From contig MU839827.1 in the NCBI GenBank assembly GCA_030411725.1, positions 2,418,001 to 2,482,000 of the forward strand: DNA of 64,000 bases, given 5' to 3'. The notes under the pieces were generated by a model that ran no database searches, had not been told where the DNA came from, and worked only from the letters and a program-made list of their open reading frames with translations. The translations under genes and the position numbers were made by a program. This stretch comes from Echria macrotheca. Its lineage: Eukaryota; Ascomycota; Sordariomycetes; Sordariales; Schizotheciaceae. Within the stretch, counting starts at the first letter, position 1. The number at the start of each line of letters is the position of its first letter. Shown here in pieces: positions 33,086 to 43,542 of this stretch.

Positions 33086-35098
33086 ATGTAAGTTTCCTCT
33101 TCATTTGTAACAAGAGCAGCACCTTGCTAATGCGACACAGGTCGCGACCGAATCGACCGCAGCGCAGAATCCAGGGCCCGTGAGTTTTTCTTGGTGGCGA
33201 AATGCCTGCTTCAGTAGTGTTGTGCTAATCAAGACCGGCCCGCAGTCAATCTGCCCTGACAGATTTCCTAGCTGTATGATATGCGCTGTTATCGAAGTCT
33301 TCTGTTGGTCGCTAACAACTCATAGTCGCACAACATATCTGCCCAACAGATCAGACTTGACGCTGAGGCTAGGAGGAGGGCGGCTGAAGCTGAGACTGAA
33401 ACGCCAGCAGCGCCCCAAGACGAGCAAGTCACCGAGGCTGCTACCGCATCTACAAGTACAGGCGATGGTGTGTCTACAGAGCGCACAAGCCGCGCGCAAA
33501 CCACAGTCGTAGCAGGGGCCGAGAGCGCAAAGCGGAAGAAGGCCCAAGCTGCTGTTGCGAAGATCAAGGCGAAAAAGAAGGCTCAGAAACGGAAGCGCGG
33601 AGAAGACGACTCTGATGGCTCCGAGTATGACGATCTAGCCGAAGCCATCTTCCAACGTTCGGCGCCTCTCCCTGGCCAGATGGAGAACTGCGCAGTGTGC
33701 GGGAAGCGGTTCACTGTCACCGCGTACTCTCGCAGTGCGCCGGATGGTGGCCTACTATGCAATCCCTGTGGCAAGGAGCTCGATAAAGAGGAGGCTGCGC
33801 CCAAGAAACGAGCGAAACGAGTCCCCGGTGTGATCTCGGGCCGGAGACAGGTTCAGAGCAAGATTCTAGACGGCACCTATCGTCCTGGTGCCAAGAGCTT
33901 GATGACCCTGTGTATCGAGACTCTAGCCAAGAACATCAATCTGGCCGACGACTTGGGCGAGCTACCGGTCACAGCCGTCGACAAGATTGCGCGCAATCTC
34001 TCCAAGAATCGCCTTATCGATGCCCGAACCCTAGATCTCTTCCTGCAGCCAACAGTTGAAGATCTGTTCATCTATGATGGGTCCAAGCTCGGTGCTGATG
34101 ATTACATTCGAATCTTTCAGACTGCCGCGAAGTTGAAGAGGTTGAGAGTCTGCAACGGCGTTCATTTCAAGGACGAAGTCATGGACTACCTCCTCTCCCG
34201 TCATATCCAGCTCGAATACTTCTACCTCCATGGCGCCAATCTCCTGGCGGAGGAGAAGTGGAAAGAGTTTTTGGTGCAGAAGGGCCAATCCCTCACAACT
34301 CTCAAGGTATACTGGACTGACAAACATTTCACCGACGAAGTCCTTGCCCTTTTGGAGAAACACTGTCCATCCCTTACCCGGCTGAAGGTGGAACACAACC
34401 AGCGAGTGACTGGTGAGGGCGTCAAGGCGATCGCCAACATCAAGTCACTGCGTCATCTCGGGCTTGACCTACGGGAACACGTGCATTCGGATGTCTACGT
34501 CCATCTCCTCGGCAAAATTGGCCAAGATCTCGAAACCCTTTCTCTGGCCAGAGTGCCCGACGCTGATAACTCGATCCTGGATGCTCTGCATAACAAATGT
34601 CGATCTCTCAGAAAGCTTCGTATCACGGATAGTGAGGTCATGACTGACGAAGGTTTCGCTCGTCTTTTCAAGGATTGGGGCAACCGGGAGCTCAAATTTA
34701 TCGATTTCCAGAAGTGTCGGCAGCTTGAATCCACGCAGCCGCGCGAGAACCCAGACGGTATTGGACTTTGCTCCAATGGCTTCCGTGCCCTGATGGCACA
34801 CTCGGGCAGAACGCTTGAGTACCTCAACCTCTACGGGTGCCGTCACATCTCTCCGGAGGCGTTTGAGGAGGTTTTCGGCGCCGACAAGGTTTACCCGAGC
34901 CTGACGAAGCTGGAGATCAGCTTTTGCGAGCAGGTAACCGACTTCATCGTTGGCAGCATCTTCCGCAGCTGCCCGCAGCTTCGCGAGCTCATCGTCTTTG
35001 GCTGCATGAAAGTCAAGGACGTCAAGGTGCCGCATGGCAAACTCCTGGTTGGAGTGCCCAATGCAGTCGGCATGGTCATTGACGGCGATGATAACTGA
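33086..35098 (+). CDS. RAD7: RAD7, leucine-rich-repeat subunit of the RAD7-RAD16 repair complex
   Basis: Partner of Rad16 in global-genome nucleotide excision repair. Four exons: 33086-33087, 33141-33179, 33246-33273, 33326-35098; 613 residues. The first coding exon is only the bases AT of the start codon; the G follows a 53-nt intron (GTAAGT, branch TGCTAATG, ACACAG). The N-terminus reads MSRPNRPQRRIQGPQSALTD then FLASHNISAQQIRLDAEARRR, the conserved Rad7 start, which supports the two following 66- and 52-nt introns. A four-Cys zinc motif is seen (Cys145, Cys148, Cys168, Cys171; ENCAVCGKRF and CNPCGKEL), followed by leucine-rich repeats of the F-box/AMN1 type through the C-terminus (LTKLEISFCEQVTD, LRELIVFGCMKVKD). 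The gene lies head-to-head with RAD16. Confidence 0.95.
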
Positions 35099-38000
35099 AC
35101 GGCAACTGCCATTTGAGCCTTGTCTTGGAGAGGGCAGTTTTTTTTTTCTCTTTTGGAGACCTGGTGTCCCAGCATTTTGCCCTCTTTGGGGGTCTTTATA
35201 GATTCCAGTTACTCGGAGGGTTTGCTTTCCCGGTGTCGTTCGACGCTAATACACGGGAATAGCCTCCGTGCTTTTTTTGAGCCAGCGGAAAAATAGAACG
35301 GGGCTCGGCCATGTGGTCAGAGGGGAATTGTGCGTTAGGTCGCAACGGCGCAGCAGGCTTCGGGTTGAGACTTTTGGGATGAGGAGTTTTCCGGGAGCAA
35401 GACGAAGAACGAGCCCATGTGTCTGTCTCGTCAACCTCGGGAGGCTCATGGGACAAATTATGGGCATGAATACAGCGGCTATTTCCTTGTGAAAGAGCGA
35501 TGACTCCTAGGTAGCTAAAGATATGCTTGGGATGGTGGAGCAAACGCGAGCTGATGCTTCTTGACAAAGTTAGCAATGCAGAGCGAAGGTGTCTGCAATG
35601 TCAACTACCTAGGCACTCTAGTGTGGTGGCATCTCCATGTGAATATCGGTCCATCGGCCGAGGGTTTGACAATGAACGTGACGTCTCCACCCACCGGCTT
35701 GTAGAGTTACTTTCACACACGTGCGCGTTTCGATGTTCAACTCAACGGCCCCAGCGGTTGGGGTGGGGAAGTCTGGAAGTCTGGAAGTCTGGATATGAAA
35801 CCACAGAAAACAGTAGTTACCAGGCACGGCACAGGATGTCAGTCCCGAGCGGTTCCTGGTGTGTGGTAATCCGTAAGTAAGATTGAGAGACAACCAAAAC
35901 ATATTTTTCCCCAACAACGAACGCTCACTCATCCGTCGTCCCAAAAAAAGCCCAACAGGAAACAGAACAAACACACGTTCTTTTTTTTCTCTTCGCAAAA
36001 AAAGAGATTGCCATAAAAACGTAAGCGTTACCAAACCAATGCAGGGGAAACGTAATGTATGAAAAATAAAAATAAAATGTTTGAGTCCCATGTGACCTGT
36101 TTCCATTCCCAGCCGCAACGCGCGCTCCTTCAGCTTCATCAGCCATGCAAGGGGTAGGATATACTGTGTAATGACGAGGGAATGGAATTTGGATGCATGG
36201 GAGGGCGCGACTACTGTAGTTAGTGTACGGAGCTATTGTGTAAGGAACATGACACGCCCCCAGGTGTGTCGACTCTCTCCCTCTTGGAGGTCAAATCTGG
36301 GGGAGCCCGGGGTCGTTCCTCGTGGGCTTGCTTGGCTGGGGGATCGTCGTTTTGCGGTCGGTACCTACCTTATTACACAGTAGAGTAGTGTACCTGATTA
36401 GCCTCCGCAGACCGCAGCCTTGCTCGTTCGGGAGGGGGTGGGCTGTTGAAGGCGGTGAGAATGTTGGAGATGTGGAGTGGTGGACCTCTCCCAAGCAGTC
36501 TCCGGTGTGCGCCACCGATGCCCCGCCCTTGCTTTTCTCCAGAAAAGAACCGAGTCACAAGGAAAACCTGGGGATGCCTGCATGTTTTGCCGGAATTGGG
36601 TGGACTCAGTCCGAACACCGGCATCTTCGTCCGGAGTGCGGATGGGGCGGACCAGGGACCTTCCCTTGAGGCCGGTCATGTGCCCGTCCCGTTGCGAAGC
36701 CGAGACCCGGCAGCTGGTGCTTGGCGGTACCGGGCGCCGGCCGATGCACCCCCGGAGCTAGACCGGGAGCAACATCGAATTTCGTGTGTAAAGATCAATA
36801 CACTCCCCGGTATTAGCGTCTTCTCACGTCATCAGCAGGTCAGATGCCAACAGAATTTTTTATTGTACCTTGGGCCTCGCAGCTGCTGTCGTTACGAGAG
36901 TAAAACAGGCCCTTGTCGGAGCCCCGAGAGCCAAACCTGAAAGCTGTCCGGGTGTGTGTGCGTGGCTCTGTTGACAGCTCCCCAACACATTCCCGAACTC
37001 TTGTGAGGTGGTGCAGGGAAGACGTCGATCCGGACCGTCAATGCAACCAACCAGACGTGTCCCGGCGAAACAAGGTCGACGAAAGTTTCTGGCCCGCAAG
37101 CGGGAGAAGGAGATCAGACAGCTCGCCTGTCGAATCGAGAAGAACTTAATTCACAGACCGTCGCATCACTGGCTGCAGTGGCTCGCCGCGGGCCCGACAT
37201 GCTGACTTTTCCGGAATCCATATCGAAAACATGGTGTCCGAATCGGTCCTTTGCGGCCCACGATCTCCTCCACCTGCATTCTGTCACAACCACACCGAAG
37301 GACACTGTCACCTCATCGACAAGCGGCTGGCCGCGATGACAGGGAATATAGAAAAGAGCCCCTTCTTCCGACAAGGAGCTTGATTCATCCGATATGAGCG
37401 CCGCATCAATGACGGGCGGAGCCGGACACACGGGCACGGTGAACCGGTGGCTGATGAAATTGACCGGCGGGTTCCTGGATCGAAGCAACATCGGATCACA
37501 CAAACCTTCTTTTTTAGTGGGCTATCATGGCGCCCTTGTTGATGCAAAACCAGAGAGCGCTGAGGAAGCGTTTGAGAGAAGTGGAACTCTGGTCTTGGCG
37601 CCCGTTTCACGGGAATGCTGCTTGGGACTCGCTCTCTCAACCAGGCAACTTGTCTTGCCTGTGTCTTGCAGAATGCGTCGCACCCTTGTCGTGATATCGG
37701 GAAGAATCGGGGCAGAATTCGCAGAATCCATGCATCCGCCTCGTGCGTCCCCAGCCTACCCCTGGGCCCCACCAGAATCCACAACGCCTCCCTTCCCCAG
37801 GGGCTGCGGAGACAGGACGTCTCACGAATGTATCTCAAGTAGCTATACTTTGAGCGCTTCTGAGCTTACCCAAGCTGAGCAGTCTGGTGAGTGCTTTAAA
37901 GGTCGTTATCTTTCAGCTCATGTATGTATATCGCGCTTGACGCGCTCAGAGAGGATTCCCGAGATAGCGAATTTCAGAGAAAGGTGGGCGGGAAATTTCG

Positions 38001-39769
38001 AATGGTGCTGTTCAGTTTCGAGACATCAAGTCCGGTTCGGGAATACCCTCCGCTCGAATTGATCGAAAAGTGGTCCGTCTGATGTGCAGTGGAGCCTCGA
38101 TTTCGGCCCCGCTGAGCTTTCTGCCCAGTGCGACTCACCAATTTGGCAATATGTTGTAAGGCTTCAGCGCGCGCTCTGGCTGGGCTTCGGCCTGCAGCAG
38201 TGGGGGTGGGTGGTGTGCCAACCTCAGCCGGGACCCGAGTCCCGACCCGGTCGGTTTCGGCGGTCGGTGGTCAAGGCCAATGGCTGCCGGCGGCGAGTGA
38301 GAGCCAGCCCATCACCCATCCAGCGGATCGGGACGAGCCCTCTGTCCAAAACAGGAACCGCCGGTGCCTCTCATTGGAGGCGTTAAGACCGCACCTCTCG
38401 CACTGAGCTGTCGTGTCGCGGTGGCGATGAGAAACAAAAAACCCCACGACCGTCAAAAATGTCTCTGCTGTCAAGACAGTTGTAGACTGAGTGAGAGGTG
38501 TCGTTGTAACTCATGCATGGGGATGTCCGCTTAGAAGCTCCCGTCGGTTTGTTCGCCTCGTCAATGAGGTCTCGTCTCTCTTGGCCGCAGGTCTCGGCGG
38601 CGGATAGGCTTTCCGGACATTAACCACCCACCGTCTAGCCGCAGGTATTGTACCTTGGGCCCCCTTCCCCTGGCGCTTCTCGCACTGGACGCTCGGCGGG
38701 GTACATCGGGTCTGACCCCAGCCTTGCGGCGCTCGAGCTGACTGTCCATTGATCGGACGCCGTGACGTATCGGACGGCACACAGGAGTGCGCGTTGGAGA
38801 AAAAAAAATTCCCATGGTCCCGGGCAGCCCAACAACGAAGCAGCGGTCAGCCAGATTGGACATTGATTGCCCAACAAAATGACCAGCAACACAGAGTAGA
38901 CTCGGAAGGAACAGGAAGCACGAAGACGGGAGTGACGATGGGCATGCGCAATGAGAATGCAAAGGAAGGCACGCTCCAGCTTCTGCGGGCGCTGCCAGTG
39001 TTGATGACAGTGCCCATTTCTTAGTCACGGCTAGGTTCTCCAGTGGAATCCACCTGTATCCCTCCTCGATTGACAGCCCGTCGTTCATCCCTTTTCTCCC
39101 ACTTCACTCCGTCGCCTTTGCCGTGCTCGAACTGCTCCAGGCACACATCCTTCCCCGGCATGGTCCAAGTCTGGTCGGACCGGTGGCTGTAGACTGGTAC
39201 GGTACCGGTACCTGATACAAGGTCGGCGCCCCCTCCACCGGGTGCTTTCGGGTGCCCTGACGAAAATACCAGCCTCGATCCATTTATTGTTTTAATTACT
39301 TTCTTGTTTTTCACGTCCCCTGCGGCAACAGCACGGCGCCGCGGCGGTGCTTGAAACGCGCACCGAAACCGCGCGACAGGCCTCTGTCACAGCTCACAGC
39401 TCTCAGCGGCGACGAAGACGAAGCTGGGCTCGTATGGGTAAAAGACTCTCCTCGTGGGCGAGGCTCGCCGTCGGTGCGGTGCGGGTGCAAAAGGTTTTAA
39501 GCCGGCTGGCCCTCACTAACAAGCGGATCGGGAAGACACTTCATCTGTCGTTGTTGTTGACAAAGGCTCTGGTGGCCGCCCGGTCTAATACGAATACTGC
39601 AGCTGCGCTTACCAGAAGAATTGCTGGTCCCGGTCGTAATTCTAATAATACCCTCCTCTCCGGTCGACACATACACCCCTCGGTACTTCACCTGGTTCTC
39701 CCGTACCTCGACTCTTCCCTCGTCGCCCCGTGGATTTACAGCCTTTTCCTCCCCTCGCTCGCACATGCA
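35099..39769. other. Gene-poor region of 4.7 kb
   Basis: The longest stretch without a supportable gene. Frames of 100-220 codons occur on both strands (for example about 37394-38062 on plus) but show no domain, no conserved motif and mutually overlapping alternatives. The right end, from about 39430, is the leader of the malic enzyme gene. I see no terminal inverted repeats or transposase-like sequence, so a transposon relic is not supported either. Confidence 0.5.
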
Positions 39770-42164
39770 ATGGCGTCTTATGCGTCCTACAGCACATCCA
39801 GCTCCGACATCTCCACGCCTCGGTCCATCTCGCCGTCCTCGTCAGTAGGCCGTTCCTCGCAGTCTTCTATATCTAGTAGTAACAAGCGCATGTCGGTCTC
39901 GTCATCGCGCAGAATCTCCGCCGCAAACCCAATGTCATCCGTTGACATCGCTACGATCGAGGAAGCCATGAGAATGGCCAACCTTGACACACTGCGGGGC
40001 TATTCCCAGAAGAACTTCGGCGAGGTGCGCCAGTATACCACGACCGAGTACATCTCGGAGAAGCAGGCGCTCGGCTACCAGGTCCTCAACGAGCCGCTCT
40101 GGAATAAAGGTACGCTTTACCACCACCTGCCTGACCTCTCCCACCTACTTTCTTTCTCGACGTCGCCATGAAGCGGGCTTTACGGCATTCGACCGTGGCC
40201 GGGCTGGAAAGAGTCACGCCTCTCCCTCGTCGCAAACCTCCTCCCTTCTCCCCTTGCCTGTCTGGGCTCTCCCTCTCTCATGCCATCACCACATCCGAAG
40301 CACCAACAATACCGCCGCCGCCTGCACCTTTCCCGTCCGCCGCCGCCATGACTGGGTTCCAAACTGATCCGTCTCAAGGTCTCTCCTTCACTCCCGAGCA
40401 GCGGGTCTCCAAGAACCTCACGGGCCTCCTCCCACACGTCATGGAGAGTTCCGACAAGCAGTGCGAGCGTGCGCTCAAGATGATCCGGACGCGCCAGACC
40501 GGCATCGACAAGTATCTGTACCTGTCGACCATCAAGGGCCAAAACGTCGATCTTTTCTACCGCCTGCTTATCGACCATGCCAAGGAGCTCATGCCCTTGG
40601 TCTATACCCCCACCATTGGCGATGTCTGCCTGCAATATTCGACGCTGTATACGCGCCCCGAAGCTCTGTACATCTCGATTAAGCAGCGAAAGTCGATCCG
40701 CACCATCCTCCGGAACTGGCCGTATCCCAACCCAGAGATCTGTGTCGTCACGGACGGATCGCGCATCCTCGGCCTGGGTGATCTTGGTGTAAATGGAGTC
40801 GGTATTCCGGTAAGTGAACGCGGGAGAGCCTCGTCCTCCACATCAACTCCAGCTGTTCGGGCGGTTAAATTGACATGCATCCACATCTAGATTGGCAAGC
40901 TTGCCCTTTACACGGCCGCGGCCGGTATCCACCCCGAGAAGACGCTCCCCATTGTGCTCGATTGCGGCACCGCAAACGAGACCAATCTCAGGGATCCGTT
41001 GTATCTGGGACTCCGCTCCAAGCGCATCCCTGTGTCGGAGCAGCAGGAGTTCATGGATGAGTTCATGGAGGCGGCCGCCGAGGTGTACCCCGATATGGTG
41101 GTGCAATTTGAGGATTTCGAGAGCGAGAAGGCGTTCAACTACCTCGACCGCTACCGGAATAAGCACAAGTGCTTCAACGACGACATCCAGGGTACAGGAG
41201 CCGTCGTCCTGGGAGGGTGAGTTGGAGAAAGCCCCCACCCACGTGATACTCCCCTTTTTTCCCCTCTGCTGACACACCACCCCACAGGTACATTGGTGCC
41301 GTAAATCTTTCCGGGGTCCCCATTGAGGAGCAGCGCCTCGTGTTCATGGGGGCCGGTTCCGCCGGTGTGGGTGTCGCCAAGCAATTGGTCGAGTTCTACA
41401 CCAAGCGTGGGCTCTCGGAACAGGCAGCCAAGGACAAGTTCTGGCTCGTCGACACCAAGGGTCTGGTGACCAAGGACCGCGGCGACAAGCTTGCCGAGCA
41501 CAAGAAGTACTTTGCCCGGACCGACAACAATGGCCACCAGTTCCGCACCCTCGAGGAGGTCATCGAGTACGTCAAGCCCACGGCTCTGGTCGGCCTGACG
41601 GCCACCTTTGGCGTCTTCACCGAATCCGTCGTCCGCGCGCTCAAGGCCTCGGTCGACGCTGGCGGCCTGGGCCGTCGGCCCATCCTCTTCCCCCTGAGCA
41701 ACCCCTTAACCAAGGCCGAGTGCACCTTCGAGCAGGCCGTGACCTGGACTGACGGCACCGTCATTTTCGCCTCGGGCTCGCCCTTCTCCAGCTTTAGCGT
41801 CAAGTCCGGCGACCACTCGGTCACGTACCACCCGAACCAGGGCAACAACGTGTACGTGTTCCCCGGCATCGGACTGGGAGCCATCCTGGCCAAGGCAAGC
41901 CGCGTGACGGACAACATGATCTACACGTCGGCCGCTGCGCTGGCCGGTTCGCTGAATGCGGAAGAGATCCACAAGGGCCTCATCTACCCGCGTATTGAGC
42001 GTGTCCGCGATGCGAGCATCATTGTCGCGCGGGAGGTGATGAAGGCTGCGCGTCGCGACGGCGTGAGCATGCTCCCTGAAGAACAGTGGATCGAGTGGGA
42101 GGAATGGGGCGATCCGGCTCTTACCAAGTACATCAAGGAGCACATCTACGATCCCCAATTCTAG
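39770..42164 (+). CDS. NAD(P)-dependent malic enzyme
   Basis: Oxidative decarboxylation of L-malate to pyruvate with NAD(P)H production. Exons 39770-40109, 40379-40809, 40891-41216 and 41288-42164 give 657 residues; introns are 269, 81 and 71 nt. The malic-enzyme signature YTPTIGDVCLQYS, the active-site GDLGVNG, the metal-binding FEDFESEKAF and FNDDIQGTG, and the Rossmann FMGAGSAGVGVA are all seen. The C-terminal LFPLSNPLTKAECTFEQA and VFPGIGLGA blocks are intact. The first 70 residues from the chosen ATG are Ser-rich and not part of the enzyme fold. The frame stays open upstream with an earlier ATG at 39434 that would add 112 Arg-rich residues, so a mitochondrial form is possible. Intron 1 is long; its acceptor GTCTCAAG was fixed by the conserved NKG-LSFTPEQR join. 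Confidence 0.95.
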
Positions 42165-43542
42165 CTGGATACCTGACAGTTTTGGCGGCGGCGAGCCGGA
42201 GTTTGGAATAACTTTTCTATTTTTCTAATGATTACCCCTGGGCGGCGACCCGGGGATCTTTTCCCTCCGTGGCGGGTTAGCGGATCGGATACACCATGCG
42301 TACTTTGGAGCGTTTGTGTTGGGCATTAAGGCTTTTTTGCATTGGCTTTGGCCAGGACAATGGGAATTTTAGGGGCCTTGGGGGCCTACGTATGGTCACG
42401 GCAAGACTGGATCAAGGGTTCAAGAGAGGGATTTCTGTGAATAGACAAAACAGAGGGACGGAGGGCAACTAAAGCTGTCTGGCAGGCATGAGATTGTTCG
42501 GGCAGAGTCTGGAAAGCCCCGCGGGCCTTGGGATTGGCCTCCTTCCTTCCTAGGTACCTTGATAGACGTTGGCGTTTGTTCGTTTCTCATCGCGTTTTTT
42601 GTCGTTCTCGTTCTCGCTCTGCAATTGCTTGAATTTGTGTTCCAGGATTTGACTATGAAGCGACCAGGGCGAATGCATGTCACCCCTTGACTTAAACTAT
42701 GGCTCAACCTGGGTTGAGCGATTGCAGATACCTTAGCAGCGGCACAGCATCGTCTATTTACTCCCCTGTTCTTACCTACCAGTTGTTGTTTGCAATCTGT
42801 TCTTCTGTTCTTCTGTTCTTTTGTATGTATTATATGGTATATATTGCACAGGTACCTTCGCTGCCCAAACTGTCCGAGCTTGCCAGGCTCGCAAGCTCGC
42901 AGGATCTAATCTCTAACTACCTACTGGGACCGGATCTATCTCCCAGGTGTCACCTCTCGTTCTGTTTACATATTTTACATATTCTTCATATTGGTTCATA
43001 TTGTCATCATGTATGTAGCTTGCAAGCACCGCTTGAAAACCCGACCGAGTTTATACCAGTTTATATGTTTATAGTTGGTCCCTCGGAGGGGATCTCTCTC
43101 TTTCCCCCCTCCTGCCCGGGCGGTATTTATATTTTACCTTTTGGTTCTTTGTGATTACAAACTGACTTTACCACCCTGATCTTTCTCTCGTGTTATTCGG
43201 CATTTTGTCAGTCATGATGTATTAGTTCTAATCTACAACACGGGAAAACTGGCAACCTTGATCGCGAGATCTATTTCTACTCGAATGGTATTATGGTGAA
43301 TAGCAAATACACTTTGCCCACCTCCCGCCTCTTCTCGCGTCTTGTATGCTCTGCCCTTAGTATCAAAACCGGGGCACCTTCGACGACTAAGTCTATGCGC
43401 CAAAACACCATAATACCTCCCGCCTCCGTGATATCATGCATTCTGCACAAGAAACCATGGCTTACGGACCCTTCACACCCTGCTGGACAATGCTTCCCTA
43501 TCCCATATTACTCTTCCCCCAGGGAAACCAGCCTGGGAAATA
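42165..43542. other. Convergent intergenic region
   Basis: 1.4 kb between the 3' ends of the malic enzyme and the telomere-binding gene. It becomes T-rich and contains repeated TTTATAT and TTCTTCTGTTCT stretches. No gene is supported. Confidence 0.55.

Noticed and set aside
25468..35098. A metabolic or repair gene cluster joining glutaminase with RAD16/RAD7
   Set aside because: The glutaminase is a secreted catabolic enzyme with its own promoter region and no functional link to repair.
37394..38062. 222-codon frame with an ATG in the gene-poor region
   Set aside because: No recognisable domain, composition not different from surrounding non-coding sequence, and competing frames on the other strand.
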